Part shown: positions 36,154-49,733 of the stretch, one piece after another | Numbering within the stretch: the first letter of the stretch is position 1 | How the letters are laid out: each line of letters opens with the position of its first letter | From: Thermomonas beijingensis | GTDB lineage: Bacteria; Pseudomonadota; Gammaproteobacteria; Xanthomonadales; Xanthomonadaceae | Direction: 5' to 3' | Assembly: GCF_020034655.1 (NCBI RefSeq) | Contig: NZ_JAIQDJ010000007.1 | Span: 40,482 to 104,481 of the forward strand | DNA length: 64,000 nucleotides | Made by a program: the position numbers and the translations under genes | The notes under the pieces: generated by a model | Databases searched by the model: none | The model's input: the letters and a program-made list of their open reading frames with translations, nothing else | Told to the model about the DNA's origin: nothing

Positions 36154-36825
36154 ATGCACCTACGTATCGCCGCTCTCCCCTTGCTCGTTGCCTGCAGCTT
36201 GCTGATACCGGGGCAGGCCGACGCCCACCCGGCGTCCGATACCGGCCTCCAGACCGACGTCCAACACAGTTTGGCCGAAGCCCGCAAGGAGGTTCGCACC
36301 GAATTGGCACAGGCCCGCCGCGAGCTGGATACCGGCAACTTGAAAGTGGACGGCAACTTTCAAGTTGGTCGCCGCCACGACGCACCTGGCAAGGCGTCCA
36401 GTGCACTCCCCACTGCGGAAATCACCCCGCAAGGCGATTTTTTGATCGGCGGCCAGATGCAGCCCATTGATACCAATCAGCGGCGGCAACTGCTGGCCTA
36501 TCGCGGACTGGTGGTCGAAGTGGCCAAGATCGGGATTGATATTGGCCAGAAAGGCTCCGAGGCCGCGCTGGACGCAGTTGGCGGTTCGTGGCTCAGCCTG
36601 ATGGTCGGCGCGATGACTGGCAGCTTGGAGCGTCGCGTCGACCGCGTGGTGCGCGAGCAAGTGGAACCGGGCGTGCGCGGCATCTGCCGGCTTCTGCCAA
36701 AGGTGCGCGACTCACAGCAGCAACTGGCCGGCAGCGTGCCGCAATTTCGTCCCTACGCCAATCTTGATGCCAATGATGTCGAACAATGCGAAAGCGATGT
36801 TCGCCGTGAATTTGCCATCCGCTGA
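36154..36825 (+). CDS. Exported DUF2884-like (YggN-type) protein, first of a tandem pair
   Basis: A 223-residue protein with a signal peptide (1-24, ending ADA). A helical part (SLAEARKEVRTELAQARREL) is followed by LKVDGNFQV and the core ITPQGDFLIGGQMQPIDTNQRRQLLAYRG, which resembles the DUF2884 (YggN) pattern. Two Cys (in GICRLLPKV and VEQCESDV) may form a disulfide. It is clearly a paralogue of the next protein. AGGA precedes ATG 36154. Function unknown; the operon context suggests an envelope role. Confidence 0.7.
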   Translation: MHLRIAALPLLVACSLLIPGQADAHPASDTGLQTDVQHSLAEARKEVRTELAQARRELDTGNLKVDGNFQVGRRHDAPGKASSALPTAEITPQGDFLIGGQMQPIDTNQRRQLLAYRGLVVEVAKIGIDIGQKGSEAALDAVGGSWLSLMVGAMTGSLERRVDRVVREQVEPGVRGICRLLPKVRDSQQQLAGSVPQFRPYANLDANDVEQCESDVRREFAIR

Positions 36826-36840
36826 ACCCGAGGAAATGCA

Positions 36841-37542
36841 ATGAACATCAGAATCGCCACTGCCGTGATCGCCTGCATGCCACTGTTGGGGTGCAGCCAA
36901 CCGCCGGCTCCGCCCGCCCCGCCCACGCCACCGGCACCGCCCGCCACTGCGGACAAAGGCTTTATCGGCCAGCAAGTGGACAAAGCCTTGACACAAGCGC
37001 GCAAGGAACTGCGCGAGGGCAATCTCAGCCTCAACGGCGACATGAAAATCAATGTCAACGGCCACAATGTGAGCAGGCACACCAGTGGCCTGCCGAAAGG
37101 CGAAATCAGCCCGCAGGGCGATCTGTTGATTGATGGCAAGCCGGTCGCCATCACCCCGGCGCAGCGCCAGCAATTGCTGGCGTATCGCGGCCAGATCATC
37201 AACATTGCCGAAGCCGGCATGGCGATTGGCTCGCAGGGTGCCGATATTGCCGGCACCGCGCTGCAAGGCGTGGCCGGGGCGATTTTTGGCGGCGAAAAAG
37301 GCCAGAAGGATTTTGAAGCACGGATGGAGGCCGAAGGCAAAAAGATCGAAGCCCAGGCCATGAAACTCTGTGCCTATCTGCCGCCGATGCTGGCCAGCCA
37401 GCAAGCCCTGGCCGGCTCCCTGCCCGCCTTCAAGCCCTACGCCACAATGACCCAGGACGACATCAACGACTGCGGCAAAAAGGGTGACAAGGGTGTCGCT
37501 GTGATCAGTGACGACAGCAATAGCGAAGACGAAAAGCAGTAA
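36841..37542 (+). CDS. Lipoprotein, DUF2884-like (YggN-type), second of a tandem pair
   Basis: A 233-residue paralogue of the preceding protein, with a lipobox LLGC (Cys18), a Pro/Ala linker (20-35) and the same core: ARKELREGNLSLNGDMKINV, then ISPQGDLLIDGKPVAITPAQRQQLLAYRG and KLCAYLPPMLASQQALAGSLPAFKPYATM. The C-terminus is acidic (DDSNSEDEKQ). The pair differ in anchoring: this one is probably lipidated, its neighbour soluble. GAGGAAA precedes the ATG. It is the last gene before a strong terminator. Confidence 0.72.
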   Translation: MNIRIATAVIACMPLLGCSQPPAPPAPPTPPAPPATADKGFIGQQVDKALTQARKELREGNLSLNGDMKINVNGHNVSRHTSGLPKGEISPQGDLLIDGKPVAITPAQRQQLLAYRGQIINIAEAGMAIGSQGADIAGTALQGVAGAIFGGEKGQKDFEARMEAEGKKIEAQAMKLCAYLPPMLASQQALAGSLPAFKPYATMTQDDINDCGKKGDKGVAVISDDSNSEDEKQ

Positions 37543-37559
37543 TCACCGCGCCACGCTCC

Positions 37560-37588
37560 AATCCCCGCTTCGGCGGGGATTTTTCTTT
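37560..37588 (+). terminator. Rho-independent terminator of the YtrA-type operon
   Basis: AATCCCCGC (37560-37568), loop TTCG, GCGGGGATT (37573-37581), then TTTCTTT. It is a strong stem with a stable UUCG tetraloop and a T tract on the plus strand only, 18 bases after the last stop codon. Confidence 0.9.
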
Positions 37589-37595
37589 CCAGCCC

Positions 37596-40460
<2,865 letters not shown>

Positions 40461-40465
40461 GCGTC

Positions 40466-41365
40466 ATGCAGCTTGCGCGCACGTTTGCCGTACTGATGAT
40501 GCTGCCGGCTTGCACCGTCAGCGCCGCCAAGCGCGAGCAGCCAGCGGTGCCACATTGTCCTGCCCATGCAACTGTCATGGACGGCTGGGATGACCGCGCA
40601 CCGCCACGCAAGCTGTTTGGCAATACGTGGTATGTGGGCAGTTGCGGGCTGACGGCCTTGCTGGTGACATCCCCTGCAGGCCATGTAGTGATCGATGGTG
40701 CCAGCGAGGCCGCAGGCCCACTGATCGCGGCCAATATCCGTGCATTGGGTTTCAAGCCACAGGATGTGAAGTACATCGTCAACTCGCACGAGCACCGTGA
40801 CCACGCCGGCGGTATTGCCTATTTGCAGCGCATCACCGGTGCAGTGGTGCGCGTGCGTGCGCCCGCGCTTGCCACGTTCCAGTCTGGCCACGGCGACCGC
40901 AGCGACCCGCAATTTCTGGATGGCTCCACGGTCTTTCCACCGGTTGCAAACACTGCAGTCGTTGCGAATGGCGAAACCATTCGCGTTGGCAGCCAATTGG
41001 CGCTGACCGCACATGCCACGCCCGGACACGCCGCGGGGGGTACCTCTTGGACATGGCGGTCCTGCGCAGGCAAGCACTGCCTCAATATCGCCTATACCGA
41101 CAGCAGCAGTGCGATTTCGGACAACGACTTCCAATACTCTGCGCACCCGGCCTATGTGGCCGCATTTGAGCACGGCCTGGACACCATCGCCGCGCTGCCC
41201 TGCGACATCCAGATTGCGCCACATCCACTTGCAGTCAATTTATTTGCACGGATGCAAGGGCGCGCACCGCTGATTGATGCCAACGCCTGCAAAACTTACG
41301 CCGCCAATGGGCGCATCGCACTGGCTGCGCGCCTGCAACAAGAGCAAGCCGGGGCGAAGCCATGA
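40466..41365 (+). CDS. Subclass B3 metallo-beta-lactamase-like hydrolase
   Basis: A 299-residue exported protein with a signal peptide (LMMLPAC at 10-16 could be a lipobox). All B3 zinc ligands are present: His108, His110, Asp112 and His113 in NSHEHRDHAGG, His188 in ATPGHAAGGTSW, and His253 in APHP. TWYVGSCGLTALLVTSPAGHVVIDGA matches the B3 N-terminal strand pattern. Such enzymes hydrolyse penicillins, cephalosporins and often carbapenems; activity here is untested and some relatives act on other substrates. ATG 40466 is used; a TTG at 40457 overlaps the purB stop. The 3' end overlaps roxA (ATGA). Confidence 0.85.
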   Translation: MQLARTFAVLMMLPACTVSAAKREQPAVPHCPAHATVMDGWDDRAPPRKLFGNTWYVGSCGLTALLVTSPAGHVVIDGASEAAGPLIAANIRALGFKPQDVKYIVNSHEHRDHAGGIAYLQRITGAVVRVRAPALATFQSGHGDRSDPQFLDGSTVFPPVANTAVVANGETIRVGSQLALTAHATPGHAAGGTSWTWRSCAGKHCLNIAYTDSSSAISDNDFQYSAHPAYVAAFEHGLDTIAALPCDIQIAPHPLAVNLFARMQGRAPLIDANACKTYAANGRIALAARLQQEQAGAKP

Positions 41366-42549
41366 TCGAAATCGACGCCACCGGCAAAGGACTGCTGGGC
41401 ATGCCCCCTGCGGTGTTCCTGCGCGACTACTGGCAAAAGCAGCCGCTGCTGATTCGCAATGCATTCCCTGATGTTGTCCCGCCGATTGAACCTGAAGACC
41501 TCGCCGGTTTGGCCTGCGAAGATGGCGTGTTGGCGCGCTTGATTGAACACGACAAACGCGACGACAGTTGGCGCGTGCGCCACGGGCCGTTTGCCGAAGA
41601 CGACTTCCCTGGCCTGCCCGACCACGACTGGACCTTGCTGGTGCAGGATGTGGACAAGTGGGATGGCGATGTGCGCGCATTGCTGGCGCATTTCGAATTT
41701 CTGCCGCGCTGGCGGATCGACGACATCATGATCAGTTTTGCGGCCACCGGCGGTTCGGTGGGGGCGCATGTCGATCAATACGATGTGTTTTTGTTGCAGG
41801 CCCAGGGTCAGCGGCATTGGCAGATCGATGCCGGTGCACATCCGCCGCTGGCATGTCGCGACGATGTGGAACTCAAACTGTTGCGCGACTTCACGCCCAG
41901 CCATGACTGGGTGCTGCAACCCGGCGACATGCTGTATCTGCCGCCCGGGGTGCCGCACCACGGGGTGGCAGTGGATGCGTGTTTGACCATTTCGGTCGGG
42001 ATGCGTGCGCCGGCAGCGGCCGAACTGCTGGGTGATTACGTGGATACGCTGGCTGCCGATGCCCCGGACGAGCTGCGCTACGCTGATCCCGATATCGTCC
42101 TGCCCAGTGACCCCAACGAAATCGACGCCGCCGCTATCCAACGTGTGCACGCGGCCTTGCAACAGCTGCGCATGGATGACCCCGACCGCTTTGGCGACTG
42201 GTTTGGCAGCTTCATCACCACCTATCGCAGCGCGGTGTTGCCGGTGCCCGCCGACAACCCGCCGCCTGGCGATGGGGTGGCACTGGCGCTGGCCGATGGC
42301 GCGCAACTCATCCGCCACCCTTGGTCGCGGATGGCGTGGCGGCAGGCAGCCTGCGCCAGCGACAATACGGCACGGCTGTATGCGGGCGGTGCTGCCTACC
42401 CGCTGCCCAGCGCCGACGCCCGTGTGCTGGCTGCCAGCGATACCATCGACGCCCCGCTGCATGCGGGCCTGAGCGATGCCGGGCGTGCCGCTGTCATCGC
42501 CCTGCTCGGTGCCGGGCACTACCAACTGATGCAGGAGGACGCCCCATGA
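41362..42549 (+). CDS. roxA: Ribosomal protein uL16 arginine 3-hydroxylase (JmjC/cupin oxygenase)
   Basis: A 395-residue Fe(II)/2-oxoglutarate oxygenase of the RoxA/YcfD family, which hydroxylates an arginine of ribosomal protein L16. The iron triad is His136-x-Asp138 in GAHVDQYDVF and His199 in YLPPGVPHHG. Also seen are the early ribosomal-oxygenase helix FLRDYWQKQPLLIRNA and a C-terminal dimerisation and winged-helix part. The gene overlaps the stop of the beta-lactamase-like gene and the start of the next (ATGA at both ends), suggesting one transcript from purB on. Confidence 0.92.
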   Translation: MIEIDATGKGLLGMPPAVFLRDYWQKQPLLIRNAFPDVVPPIEPEDLAGLACEDGVLARLIEHDKRDDSWRVRHGPFAEDDFPGLPDHDWTLLVQDVDKWDGDVRALLAHFEFLPRWRIDDIMISFAATGGSVGAHVDQYDVFLLQAQGQRHWQIDAGAHPPLACRDDVELKLLRDFTPSHDWVLQPGDMLYLPPGVPHHGVAVDACLTISVGMRAPAAAELLGDYVDTLAADAPDELRYADPDIVLPSDPNEIDAAAIQRVHAALQQLRMDDPDRFGDWFGSFITTYRSAVLPVPADNPPPGDGVALALADGAQLIRHPWSRMAWRQAACASDNTARLYAGGAAYPLPSADARVLAASDTIDAPLHAGLSDAGRAAVIALLGAGHYQLMQEDAP

Positions 42550-43055
42550 ACGACGCCAGTGACAACGCTGACAGCAGCACGCTGATTCGGGTCAGCGACC
42601 ATCCCACCGCCATTGCTCTGGCCACCCAAATCGTGGCCAATGCCCGCCGCCGCGTGTGGATCCGCAGCCTGGATATGGAATCCTGGCTGTTCGACCATGC
42701 CGACCTGCTCACCGCGCTGCGCGACTTTGCCACCGCCGGCCGCGATGGCCAAGTGTTGATCCTGTTGCACGATGCCACCGCGCCACAGGCGGCGCACGCC
42801 AAACTGCTGGAATTGGCGCAGCGGCTGCCCAGCGTGTTCCAGTTCCGCGAAGTGAATGATCCGGTCTATCGCGAAGATCGCAGCGCCATGCTGGCCAATG
42901 ACACCGGCGGTTATTACACGCGCACGCTGGGTGAACGCGCCGAGGGGATTGCCTGCTTGGATGGGCGCGGCCGCGTACGGCAGTTGCAGCAACGCTTCGA
43001 AGAAATCTGGGAGCGTTCCCGACCCATAGCTGAATACAGGGCTTTGGGAATCTGA
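42546..43055 (+). CDS. DUF7931-type protein, downstream partner of roxA
   Basis: A 169-residue protein without signal peptide. It has the motif RRRVWIRSLDMESWLFDHADLL near 34-55, a strand GQVLILLHDA, and a late NDTGGYYTRTLGERAEGIACLDGRGRVRQLQQRFEEIWERS. The fold resembles one phospholipase-D-like half, without the HKD catalytic motif. The match to DUF7931 is from memory of the family pattern. Its ATG overlaps the roxA stop. No function known. Confidence 0.65.
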   Translation: MNDASDNADSSTLIRVSDHPTAIALATQIVANARRRVWIRSLDMESWLFDHADLLTALRDFATAGRDGQVLILLHDATAPQAAHAKLLELAQRLPSVFQFREVNDPVYREDRSAMLANDTGGYYTRTLGERAEGIACLDGRGRVRQLQQRFEEIWERSRPIAEYRALGI

Positions 43056-43105
43056 AACCGGCATTTTCTTGACCGGAATCGGTACTGCAGGCGGGGCCCT
43101 GTGGC

Positions 43106-43111
43106 TATAAT
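43106..43111 (+). promoter_or_regulatory. Candidate -10 of the sucA operon
   Basis: A consensus TATAAT lies 100 bases before the sucA start. A clear -35 is missing at 17 bases (TACTGC), and TTGACC is 27 bases before the -10, too far. The leader to the GTG is T-rich (about 43125-43160) and AT-rich compared with the flanks. Confidence 0.4.
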
Positions 43112-43210
43112 TCCAATTCTTTGTTTGCGCGTATTCATTTTCAGCCTGTTTTTGTTTCTGGCGCAGACAAGCCCCATTCCCTTCCCCACCAATAGGTTGC
43201 TAGCCACCCC

Positions 43211-46045
<2,835 letters not shown>

Positions 46046-46077
46046 CCTTCAGACCTATTTTCCGACAGGACGCCCAT

Positions 46078-47274
46078 ATGGCCACCGAAGTCAAAGTCCC
46101 GGTTCTTCCCGAATCCGTTTCCGACGCCACGATTGCCAGCTGGCATAAAAAAGTTGGCGACACCGTCAAGCGTGACGAAAACCTGCTTGATCTTGAAACC
46201 GACAAGGTGGTGCTGGAAGTGCCCTCGCCGGTGGATGGCGTGATCAAGGAGATCAAGTTTGCCGAAGGTGCCACCGTCACCAGCCAGCAGCTGCTTGCGC
46301 TGATTGAAGAAGGCGCCGTTGCCGCAGCACCCGCACCCGCCGCACCGGCGCCCGCTGCACCGGCACCGCAGGCGACGGCTCCGGCCGCCGCCGCCCCAGC
46401 TGCGCCCGTCGCCGCTGCCGCCGCCGAGACCCTGCCGCCAGGCGCACGCTTTGCCGCCACCACCAGCGGCGTAAATCCTGCGGATGTCGCCGGCACCGGC
46501 CGTCGCGGCATGGTGACCAAGGAAGACATCGTCAACTACGCCAGTGGCAAGACCGCCGGCGTGGGTGGCGGCGCGCGCCCGGAAGAACGCGTCCCGATGA
46601 CCCGTATGCGTACCCGCATCGCCGAACGCCTGATGCAGTCGAAAAACTCGATTGCGATGCTGACCTCGTTCAATGAAGTCAATCTGGCCAAGGTCATGCA
46701 GATGCGCAAGGAGCTGGGCGAGCAGTTCGAAAAGGCCAACGGCATCAAGCTGGGCTTCATGAGCTTCTTTGCCAAGGCCGCCGCCAACGCACTGCAGAAG
46801 TACCCGGTCATCAATGCCTCGGTGGATGGCAGCGATGTGATCTATCACGGCTATGCCGATATCAGCATCGCGGTGTCCACCGACAAGGGTTTGGTGACTC
46901 CGGTGCTGCGCAATGTCGAACGCATGGGGTTTGCCGAGATCGAACAAGGCATTGCCACTTATGCCAAGAAAGCGCGCGACGGAAAACTGGGTCTGGATGA
47001 CCTGCAGGGCGGCACCTTCACGATCACCAATGGCGGCACCTTTGGTTCGTTGATGTCCACTCCGATCGTGAACCCGCCGCAGAGCGCCATCCTCGGCATG
47101 CACACCATCAAGGAACGTGCCATCGTCGAAAACGGCCAAGTCATTGCCGCACCGATGATGTACATCGCGCTGTCCTACGACCACCGCATCATCGATGGCA
47201 AGGAAGCCGTGCTGTTCCTGGTCGATATCAAGAACCAGTTGGAAAACCCGCACCGCATGCTGTTGGGGATGTGA
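46078..47274 (+). CDS. sucB: Dihydrolipoyllysine-residue succinyltransferase (E2)
   Basis: A 398-residue E2 core protein. The lipoyl domain has Lys43 in [11 protein letters not shown], followed by an Ala/Pro hinge (about 80-125), the peripheral-subunit-binding domain ([24 protein letters not shown]) and the catalytic domain ending in [12 protein letters not shown], with His369 and Asp373 of the active site. It forms the core to which E1 and E3 bind. The lpdA ATG begins one base after its stop codon. Codon use is like the preceding genes and unlike lpdA. Confidence 0.97.
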   Translation: MATEVKVPVLPESVSDATIASWHKKVGDTVKRDENLLDLETDKVVLEVPSPVDGVIKEIKFAEGATVTSQQLLALIEEGAVAAAPAPAAPAPAAPAPQATAPAAAAPAAPVAAAAAETLPPGARFAATTSGVNPADVAGTGRRGMVTKEDIVNYASGKTAGVGGGARPEERVPMTRMRTRIAERLMQSKNSIAMLTSFNEVNLAKVMQMRKELGEQFEKANGIKLGFMSFFAKAAANALQKYPVINASVDGSDVIYHGYADISIAVSTDKGLVTPVLRNVERMGFAEIEQGIATYAKKARDGKLGLDDLQGGTFTITNGGTFGSLMSTPIVNPPQSAILGMHTIKERAIVENGQVIAAPMMYIALSYDHRIIDGKEAVLFLVDIKNQLENPHRMLLGM

Positions 47275-47275
47275 G

Positions 47276-48706
47276 ATGAGCGAACAACACACTTTCGACG
47301 TCGTCGTCATCGGTGCCGGCCCCGCCGGCTACCACGCCGCCATCCGCGCCGCGCAGCTGGGCCTGAAGACCGCCTGCATCGACGCCGCGCTGGGCAAGGA
47401 CGGCAAGCCGGCGCTGGGCGGCACCTGCCTGCGGGTGGGCTGCATCCCGTCCAAGGCGCTGCTGGATTCCAGCCGCCAGTTCTGGAACATGGGCCACCTC
47501 TTCGACCAGCACGGCATCAGCTTCGAGTCGCCTGCGATCGACGTGAAGAAGATGGTCGCCCGCAAGGACGGCATCGTGAAGCAGTTCACCGGCGGCATCG
47601 CGGCGCTGTTCAAGGCGAACAAGATCACCGCGTTCTACGGCTTCGGCCAGCTGCAGCCGGGCAACATCGTCAAGGTCAAGCAGCACGACGGTTCCGAGGT
47701 TTCGCTTGCGGGCACCAACGTCATCCTCGCCGCCGGTTCGGATTCGATCGAACTGCCGTTCGCCAAGTTCGGCGAACACATCATCGACAACGTTGGCGCG
47801 CTGGACCTGGAGCAGGTGCCGAAGCGCCTCGGCGTGATCGGCGCCGGCGTGATCGGGCTGGAGCTGGGCAGCGTGTGGAAGCGACTGGGCGCCGAGGTCA
47901 CCATCCTCGAAGGCCTGCCGAACTTCCTCGCCGCCGCCGACGCCGAAGTGGGCAAGGTCGCCGCGCGCGAATTCAAGAAGCAGGGCCTGGACATCCGCCT
48001 CGGCTGCAAGGTCAGCAACACCGAAGTGAAGAAGGACGGCGTGCACGTCAGCTACACCGACGACAAGGGCGCCGAGCAGAGCCTGGTGGTCGACAAGCTG
48101 CTGGTGGCCGTGGGCCGCCGTGCCGCCACCAAGGGCCTGCTGGCCGAAGGCACCGGCGTGAAGCTCAACGAGCGCGGCCAGATCGAGGTCGACGCGCATT
48201 GCCACACCGGCGTCGACGGCGTGTGGGCGGTCGGCGACTGCGTGCGCGGCCCGATGCTGGCGCACAAGGGCTTCGAGGAAGGCATCGCGGTGGCCGAGCT
48301 GATCGCCGGCCTGCCGGGCCACGTCAATTTCGACACCATTCCGTGGGTGATCTACACCGAGCCGGAAATCGCCTGGGTCGGCAAGACCGAGGAGCAGCTG
48401 AAGGCCGAGGGCATCCCGTACAAGGCCGGCAGCTTCCCGTTCGCGGCGGTCGGCCGCGCGGTGGCGATGGCCGAGCCGGCGGGCTTCGTGAAGGTGCTGG
48501 CGCATGCCGAGACCGACACGATCCTCGGCATGCACCTGGTCGGCGCCAACGTGTCCGAGCTGGTCCACGAAGGCGTGCTGGCGATGGAGTTCAAGGGCAG
48601 CGCCGACGACCTGGCGCGCATCTGCCACGCCCACCCGTCGCTGAGCGAAGCCGTGCACGACGCCGCGATGGCGGTGCACAAGCGGGCGATCCACAAGGCC
48701 AACTAA
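47276..48706 (+). CDS. lpdA: Dihydrolipoyl dehydrogenase (E3)
   Basis: A 476-residue flavoprotein that re-oxidises the lipoyl groups of 2-oxoglutarate dehydrogenase and related complexes. FAD motif VVIGAGPAGYHAA (10-22), redox disulfide Cys51-Cys56 in GGTCLRVGCIPSK, NAD motif GVIGAGVIGLELGSVW and the dimer-interface HPSLSE (His453, Glu458) are present. It is oddly GC-rich: nearly every Lys is AAG and third positions are mostly G or C, while sucA and sucB use mixed codons. This shift starts within its first codons and continues into the next two genes. Confidence 0.96.
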   Translation: MSEQHTFDVVVIGAGPAGYHAAIRAAQLGLKTACIDAALGKDGKPALGGTCLRVGCIPSKALLDSSRQFWNMGHLFDQHGISFESPAIDVKKMVARKDGIVKQFTGGIAALFKANKITAFYGFGQLQPGNIVKVKQHDGSEVSLAGTNVILAAGSDSIELPFAKFGEHIIDNVGALDLEQVPKRLGVIGAGVIGLELGSVWKRLGAEVTILEGLPNFLAAADAEVGKVAAREFKKQGLDIRLGCKVSNTEVKKDGVHVSYTDDKGAEQSLVVDKLLVAVGRRAATKGLLAEGTGVKLNERGQIEVDAHCHTGVDGVWAVGDCVRGPMLAHKGFEEGIAVAELIAGLPGHVNFDTIPWVIYTEPEIAWVGKTEEQLKAEGIPYKAGSFPFAAVGRAVAMAEPAGFVKVLAHAETDTILGMHLVGANVSELVHEGVLAMEFKGSADDLARICHAHPSLSEAVHDAAMAVHKRAIHKAN

Positions 48707-48724
48707 GGCCGCCCGCGTCCCCGG

Positions 48725-48753
48725 ACGGCGCCCTCGCGGCGCCGTTCGCATTT
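48725..48753 (+). terminator. Terminator-like hairpin after lpdA
   Basis: ACGGCGCC (48725-48732), loop CTCGC, GGCGCCGT (48738-48745), then TCGCATTT. The stem is perfect but the T tract is short and broken, so termination may be partial. Confidence 0.45.
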
Positions 48754-48771
48754 CGAGGTCCCGCTACGCCG

Positions 48772-49125
48772 ATGCCCCTGCAGTTCCTGCTCAAGACGAC
48801 GATCACGGTGGCGCTGGTGCTGCTCGCCTCGGGCCTCGCCAAGCGCCCCGGCCTGCTGGGCGCGCTGGTGGCGGCGCTGCCGGTGACGTCGCTGCTGGTG
48901 CTGGGCTGGCTGTACGTCGACACCGGCGACCCGCGCCAAGTGGCGCGGCTGTCGATGGATATCTTTTGGTTCGTGCTGGGCGGGCTGGCGTTCTTCCCGG
49001 CGCTGAGCCTGTCGCTGCGGGCCGGCTGGCCGGTCTGGGCGTGTTTCGCGGTGGCGGCGGTCGCCGCCTTCGCCGGCATGAGCGCCACCCAGGCGGCCTT
49101 GACCCATTTCAGGAGTGCAGGATGA
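48772..49125 (+). CDS. DUF3147 family membrane protein
   Basis: A 117-residue inner-membrane protein with four hydrophobic helices (about 5-22, 30-48, 65-82, 87-110) and the conserved GLAKRPGLLGALVAALPVTSLLVL start of the DUF3147 family. Function unknown. The ATG is 65 bases after lpdA. Its stop overlaps the start of the LOG-family gene (ATGA). It belongs to the high-GC island. Confidence 0.85.
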   Translation: MPLQFLLKTTITVALVLLASGLAKRPGLLGALVAALPVTSLLVLGWLYVDTGDPRQVARLSMDIFWFVLGGLAFFPALSLSLRAGWPVWACFAVAAVAAFAGMSATQAALTHFRSAG

Positions 49126-49733
49126 AGACCCTCTGCGTCTATTGCGGTTCCAACGCCGGCGGTGATCCGGCCTACGCCGCGCTGGCCCGCGACTTCGGCG
49201 CGCGCCTCGCCCGCGACGGCATCGCGCTGGTCTATGGCGGCGGCAACGTCGGCCTGATGGGCATCGTGGCCGATGCCGTCCTCGCCGGCGGCGGTGAAGT
49301 GATCGGCGTGATCCCGCAGCAGCTGGTCGATTGGGAAGTGGCGCACAAGGATGTGACGCGACTGGAAATCGTGGATTCCATGCACACCCGCAAGGCACGC
49401 ATGTTCGAACTGGCCGACGGCTTCGTTGCCCTCCCCGGCGGCTTCGGCACGCTGGACGAGATGTTCGAAATGCTGACTTGGCGGCAGCTGGGCCTCGGCA
49501 AGAAACCCTGCGCCTTCCTCGACAACAATGGCTTTTGGGAGCCACTGATGGCGATGCTGGACACCATGGTGCGCGAGCGTTTTCTGCACGCGGAGCAGCG
49601 CCACGACCTGTGGCAAGGCCATGACATCGATACATTGCTGACGTGGATGCGCAATTACATTCCGGCGCAGGCCGACAAATGGCTGGATGAAAAACGCCGC
49701 AGCCAACTCAAATTGTCATCGGAGGACGTATGA
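49122..49733 (+). CDS. LOG-family protein (cytokinin riboside 5'-monophosphate phosphoribohydrolase type)
   Basis: A 203-residue Rossmann-fold protein of the TIGR00730 family, with VYCGSNAGGDPAY, LVYGGGNVGLMG and the catalytic PGGFGTLDE at 105-113. Family members remove ribose-5'-phosphate from modified AMP (cytokinin activation) or AMP-like nucleotides. Its first 200 bases or so share the high-GC style of lpdA; from about 49,330 to 49,560 the codons change to the lower-GC style of the flanking chromosome. Its stop overlaps the start of the next gene (ATGA). Confidence 0.92.
   Translation: MKTLCVYCGSNAGGDPAYAALARDFGARLARDGIALVYGGGNVGLMGIVADAVLAGGGEVIGVIPQQLVDWEVAHKDVTRLEIVDSMHTRKARMFELADGFVALPGGFGTLDEMFEMLTWRQLGLGKKPCAFLDNNGFWEPLMAMLDTMVRERFLHAEQRHDLWQGHDIDTLLTWMRNYIPAQADKWLDEKRRSQLKLSSEDV

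Larger units (their letters stand above)
47280..49320. other. High-GC compositional island over lpdA, DUF3147 and the 5' part of the LOG gene
   Basis: Between about 47,280 and 49,320 codon third positions become almost all G or C. A sample line in lpdA (47341-47400) has 44 G/C of 60, against 31 of 60 in sucB (46621-46680). Both edges lie inside coding sequence and the reading frames are not broken. The encoded proteins are normal. It looks like a segment from a higher-GC relative. Confidence 0.65.

Noticed and set aside
47228..48751. Minus-strand open frame of about 500 codons opposite lpdA
   Set aside because: It arises from the extreme GC3 of lpdA; the plus strand encodes a complete E3 enzyme with all motifs.
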